From: an uncultured Clostridia bacterium
Lineage (GTDB): Bacteria > Bacillota > Clostridia > TANB77 > CAG-508
Direction: 5' to 3'
Length of the DNA: 10,486 nt
Assembly: GCA_944393305.1 (NCBI GenBank)
Contig: CALXZS010000033.1
Coordinates: forward strand, 1-10,486
The notes below the pieces were generated by a model. It was given only the letters and a program-made list of their open reading frames with translations. It did not search any database and was not told the DNA's origin. Positions 7,328 through 10,486 of the stretch are shown one piece after another. How positions within the stretch are numbered: position 1 is the stretch's first letter; each line of letters begins with the position of its first letter. The position numbers were made by a program, and so were the translations under genes.

Positions 7328-7351
7328 AAATTGTAAAATATGTTGTATAAT
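7323..7351 (+). promoter_or_regulatory. Predicted promoter for the second GtrII-like gene
   Basis: A perfect TATAAT (7346-7351) is preceded at 17 bases by TTTAAA (7323-7328), which overlaps the acyl-CoA synthetase stop codon. The start codon lies 31 bases after the -10. This suggests the glucosyltransferase can be transcribed independently of the gene before it. Confidence 0.5.
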
Positions 7352-7382
7352 AATTCCATATTATAGATAAAAGGGGAGTAAT

Positions 7383-8894
7383 ATGGAAAAAAATGTAGAA
7401 AAAATAAAAAAATATAATTTTATATTTATTGGTACAATGATATTAGGTTTATTGGCACATTTATTTATGCTAACAAACAAATTGCCAAATCATGATGATA
7501 TTGAATCTCTTTTTTCAAAAGGAGTAACTAACGAACTTGGAAGATGGGGGTTAGAACTAATACAATATATTTTACCTAATTTCAGTATGCCATGGCTTAA
7601 CGGTATTATATTACTTATATGTATAGCTGTTTCTGCTTGTATTATAGCAGAAATACTAAAAATAAAATCTAAAGTGAAACAAATATTAATAGGAGGCATA
7701 ATGATAACTTATGCCTCTGTAACATGCACATTAGCATATATGTTTACTGCTTCAGCATATGGTATAGCAATACTTCTTGCTGTATTAAGTGTGTATTTTG
7801 CAATCAAAAATAAGAAAATAAATATATTCTTTTCAATAATCTGTTTAACACTTTCAATATCTATTTATCAAGCATATATAAGTTTAGCAATAACTTTATT
7901 TGTAATTTTATTAATTCAAGATTGCTTAAATGAAAATAAAGATATAAAACAAATATTAAAAAAGTTAGGTAAATTTGCATTAATTTCAATTTCTAGTTTA
8001 GTAATATATTTAATTATAATGATAATTGTAAATAAAATTGCAAATGTAAGTTTATCAAATTATCAAGGTGCAAGTGAATTAGGAAATATAAGCATAATAT
8101 CTATTTTGAAAGGTATAATCAATTCTTATGCAGTACTTCCAAGGATGATATTAAGAGACTTGTATGGAATTTCAGCTGGTATAATCTTAAAAGCATGTTA
8201 TTTAATAACAATTTCTTTAACAATTATATTTGCTTTAATTCATCTAATTAAAATTGTTAAAATTAATAAGAAAAAAGCAATAATTTATGCTTTTTTAGGT
8301 GTAATTTTACCAATAACAATGAACTTGATGTATATAATAAATCCTAATGTAGAAATGCATTCGTTAATATTGTATAGCAATTGCTTGTTACCAATTATTC
8401 CAATTATTTTAATAGAAAAGTTGGATAAAAGCAAATTAAAGGATATTACAAATAAAATATTAGTTGTGACTTTAAGTATAATTATTTTTAAATATATAAT
8501 TTATGCAAATGAGTGTTATTTGCAAATGGAGTTATCATATGAAAACACACATTCATTTTATACTACATTGGTAACAAGAATAGAACAAACAGAAGGTTTT
8601 AATAGTGACACCAAAATTGCATTTATAGGTTCATATAGTGGAGCAATGATACAGAACAATGGTATGTATTTTAGCGATTTAGAGGATTTTACAGGTATTT
8701 TTTCAAACGTGGAATTAATTAATGCCTATTCAAAAAAAAATTTTATAAAATACTATATTGGTGTAAACTTCAAATATGAAACAGATGAGAGAGTGGAAGA
8801 ATTAGAAAATATGGAAGAAGTAAAAGAAATGAATGTCTACCCTTATGATGGTTCTATTAAAAAAATAGAAAATACGATAGTTGTTAAATTTTAA
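7383..8894 (+). CDS. GtrII-like multi-spanning membrane glucosyltransferase (second paralogue)
   Basis: This 503-residue protein has about ten to eleven hydrophobic segments to about residue 375 and a soluble C-terminal tail of about 125 residues. It resembles GtrII-type glucosyltransferases, which decorate surface polymers using polyprenyl-phosphate-glucose outside the membrane. The acidic loop HDDIESLF (37-44) follows the first membrane segment and probably carries the catalytic acid. ELGRWG (51-56), YMFTASAYG (119-127) and IYQAYISL (161-168) align by eye with LGRF, YPYTATGY and FYQAYLCV of the minus-strand paralogue. Both tails contain a KIAFIG / PIAIVG strand and end in a short hydrophobic strand (ENTIVVKF here). 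Overall identity looks low, so this is not a recent duplication. GGGGAG at 7373-7378 lies 4 bases before the ATG, a rather tight spacing. A degraded patatin gene begins 23 bases after the stop, suggesting this gene arrived by insertion or replacement. Confidence 0.75.
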   Translation: MEKNVEKIKKYNFIFIGTMILGLLAHLFMLTNKLPNHDDIESLFSKGVTNELGRWGLELIQYILPNFSMPWLNGIILLICIAVSACIIAEILKIKSKVKQILIGGIMITYASVTCTLAYMFTASAYGIAILLAVLSVYFAIKNKKINIFFSIICLTLSISIYQAYISLAITLFVILLIQDCLNENKDIKQILKKLGKFALISISSLVIYLIIMIIVNKIANVSLSNYQGASELGNISIISILKGIINSYAVLPRMILRDLYGISAGIILKACYLITISLTIIFALIHLIKIVKINKKKAIIYAFLGVILPITMNLMYIINPNVEMHSLILYSNCLLPIIPIILIEKLDKSKLKDITNKILVVTLSIIIFKYIIYANECYLQMELSYENTHSFYTTLVTRIEQTEGFNSDTKIAFIGSYSGAMIQNNGMYFSDLEDFTGIFSNVELINAYSKKNFIKYYIGVNFKYETDERVEELENMEEVKEMNVYPYDGSIKKIENTIVVKF

Positions 8895-8917
8895 ACTTGA
8901 AAGAAAAATGTTTTTGA

Positions 8918-9124
8918 TTTCATTATCTAGATGGAGCTGTAACAAATTCTATACCAATTAATATTCCAATATTAGAAAAAGAAGGCAGAATAATAGTAGT
9001 TGAGCCACAAAAAGAGGTTACGGTTTCAAGGTTAGAAAAAGACAAGAAAAAACTTCAAGAATTATATGATGATGGTGTAAAAGATATGAAAGTCAAACTT
9101 GCTGAATTGAAATCTATATTATAA
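8918..9124 (+). pseudogene. C-terminal remnant of a patatin-like phospholipase
   Basis: After a TGA at 8915-8917 the frame reads FHYLDGAVTNSIPI and continues for 68 residues to a TAA at 9122-9124. The Y-x-D-G-[AG]-x-x-[DN]-x-I-P pattern is the segment of patatin-like lipases that carries the Asp of the Ser-Asp dyad. The following IIVVEPQKEVTVSRLEKD... and ...KLQELYDDGVKDM match the charged C-terminal extension typical of bacterial patatin family proteins. The nucleophile motif GxSxG and all earlier parts are absent, and no in-frame start codon or ribosome binding site precedes the fragment, so it cannot make an active enzyme. The rest of the patatin gene is not in the window. The break falls only 23 bases after the glucosyltransferase stop, so replacement of its 5' part by that gene is the simplest inference. 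Confidence 0.78.
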
Positions 9125-9198
9125 TAAAGACTTTTTCTTTATATAATTCATAAAAACTAAAAAATATGAATAATATTTAAGCAGTTGGAGGAATTAGT

Positions 9199-10482
9199 AT
9201 GAAGAAAAAGTTTTTAAAATATTTTATAATGTGCACAGCTGTTATTTTCTTTATGTCATCAGTATCTGCAAGAGTTTTAGCAAGTGATTATGATATACCA
9301 GTCTGGTCAAGTCAAAATAATAAAATAGCTGATAATGAAATTTTACCTACAAATGCAGAAGTAAGTCTAAATGAAACCTTAAATTCTACTCAAGCTGTTA
9401 CAAATAACCCACTTAATTTAACTTGTGGAGGAGCAATATTAATTGAGCAAAATTCAGGAGATGTTTTATATAATTACAATATGCATGAAAAATTAAGACC
9501 AGCATCTGTAACTAAAGTTATGACAATATTACTAATTATGGAGGCAATAGATAGTGGTAGAATATCTATAACAGATAAAGTTTCTTGCAGTGAAAATGCA
9601 AGTAATATGGGTGGCTCTCAAATATGGCTAGACACAACAGAAGAATTAACAGTAGATGAAATGTTAAAAGCTATATGCACAGTAAGCGCGAACGATTGTA
9701 CGGTTGCGATAGCTGAGTATTTAGAAGGTTCTGAAGAAGCATTTGTCGCAAAAATGAATGAAAAGGCTAAAGAACTTGGAATGAATGATACAACATTCAA
9801 AAATTGTCATGGAATCGACGAAGATGGACATTTGACTTCTCCATATGATATAGCTATAATGTCAAGGGAATTACTTACTAAACATCCATCAATTACAAAC
9901 TATACAACTATATATATGGATAGTTTAAGAGATGGAAAATCTGAATTAGTAAATACAAACAAATTAGTAAGAAACTATGAGGGCTGTACTGGTCTAAAGA
10001 CAGGTTCTACAAGTGTAGCTTTGTTTAATTTATCTGCAAGTGCTACGAGAAATGGCTTATCTCTTATAGCTGTTATCATGAAGGGCGAAACAAGCAGTGT
10101 TAGATTTAATGAAGCAAGAAAACTTTTAGATTATGGTTTTACAAATTATCAATATAAAAGTTTAGGAACAGCAAATGATGTTGTTGGAAATGTAGAAATT
10201 AGTAAAGGGCTTGAATCAAGTGTAGAAGCGGTTTTGAAAAATGATGTTGGAATAGTTATGAAAAAATCAAATAACAATGACATAAAACAAAATGTAGAAT
10301 TATTCAATAATATTTCAGCACCACTTACTAAAGGACAAAAAATAGGAGAAGTAACATTTACTTTGAATGATGAACAAATTGCAAGTGTGGATTTAGTTGC
10401 TTCTAAAGATATTGCAAAATACGGGTTCGGTTCAATGACTTTAAAAGTATATAAAAGTTGGTTTAGCTTGCTGAGAAGTTAA
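9199..10482 (+). CDS. D-alanyl-D-alanine carboxypeptidase, DacF/PBP5 type
   Basis: This complete 427-residue class C low-molecular-weight penicillin-binding protein removes the terminal D-Ala from peptidoglycan pentapeptides outside the membrane, limiting cross-linking. Residues 1-29 are a signal peptide (KKK, hydrophobic core, cleavage likely around VLAS). A variable Asn/Ser-rich linker (30-72) leads to the peptidase S11 domain (about 73-312), with all three catalytic motifs: SVTK at 103-106 (nucleophile Ser103, Lys106), SAN at 163-165 and KTG at 267-269. A beta-rich PBP5-C-like domain spans about 318-410, and the tail LKVYKSWFSLLRS (415-427) could be the usual amphipathic membrane anchor, though it is short. 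GGAGG (9187-9191) lies 7 bases before the ATG. TATAAT at 9142-9147 may be a -10, but no good -35 precedes it. A vegetative or sporulation (DacF) role cannot be separated from sequence alone. Confidence 0.93.
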   Translation: MKKKFLKYFIMCTAVIFFMSSVSARVLASDYDIPVWSSQNNKIADNEILPTNAEVSLNETLNSTQAVTNNPLNLTCGGAILIEQNSGDVLYNYNMHEKLRPASVTKVMTILLIMEAIDSGRISITDKVSCSENASNMGGSQIWLDTTEELTVDEMLKAICTVSANDCTVAIAEYLEGSEEAFVAKMNEKAKELGMNDTTFKNCHGIDEDGHLTSPYDIAIMSRELLTKHPSITNYTTIYMDSLRDGKSELVNTNKLVRNYEGCTGLKTGSTSVALFNLSASATRNGLSLIAVIMKGETSSVRFNEARKLLDYGFTNYQYKSLGTANDVVGNVEISKGLESSVEAVLKNDVGIVMKKSNNNDIKQNVELFNNISAPLTKGQKIGEVTFTLNDEQIASVDLVASKDIAKYGFGSMTLKVYKSWFSLLRS

Positions 10483-10486
10483 GAAT

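Noticed and set aside
7346..7365. TATAATA/TATTATA stem before the second GtrII-like gene
   Set aside because: It is a 7-bp stem of A-T pairs only, overlapping a likely -10 box; chance is the better explanation in this composition.
9126..9140. Possible terminator AAAGA/TCTTT after the patatin remnant
   Set aside because: The stem is only 5 bp, contains one G-C pair and lacks a proper T-tract, so it is too weak to call.

Overview
The window comes from a low-GC, Gram-positive-type bacterium, most likely an uncultured gut-type member of the Clostridia. The evidence is very AT-rich coding DNA, strong AGGAGG-type ribosome binding sites, TGG for Trp with TGA apparently used as stop, a DacF/PBP5-type D,D-carboxypeptidase, a LysM protein, and a prepilin-like leader fused to a formylglycine-generating-enzyme (FGE) fold. 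This is an inference from sequence character, not a database placement.

Layout: (1) 1-75 is the 3' end of an unidentified plus-strand gene. It converges on a minus-strand, GtrII-like membrane glucosyltransferase (136-1671), and a perfect bidirectional terminator hairpin lies between them. (2) 1672-2058 separates that gene from a divergent GT39-like glycosyltransferase (2059-3408). It holds a nested, imperfectly palindromic, non-coding element of about 280 bp (1724-2003) with a GC-rich centre. (3) A plus-strand series follows: a LysM protein with a duplicated helical module (3484-4209), a frameshifted prepilin-leader/FGE-fold surface protein (4288-5428), a long-chain acyl-CoA synthetase-like AMP-binding enzyme (5612-7327), and a second GtrII-like glucosyltransferase (7383-8894). 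(4) A C-terminal scrap of a patatin-like phospholipase (8918-9124) lies just downstream. (5) A complete D-alanyl-D-alanine carboxypeptidase (9199-10482) closes the window.

The common theme is the cell envelope: three multi-membrane-span, probably polyprenyl-phosphate-sugar-dependent glycosyltransferases, a peptidoglycan-binding LysM protein, a secreted FGE-fold protein and a peptidoglycan-trimming enzyme. The genes do not look like one tight operon. Gaps of about 55 to 300 bp separate them and several have their own promoter-like sequences. The region shows turnover: a decayed patatin gene, a frameshifted surface protein, two divergent paralogous glucosyltransferases on opposite strands, and a dispersed palindromic repeat with a solo end copy at 5431-5450. 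I see no convincing new defence or enzymatic system. The most unusual items are the palindromic element and the prepilin-leader/FGE fusion.
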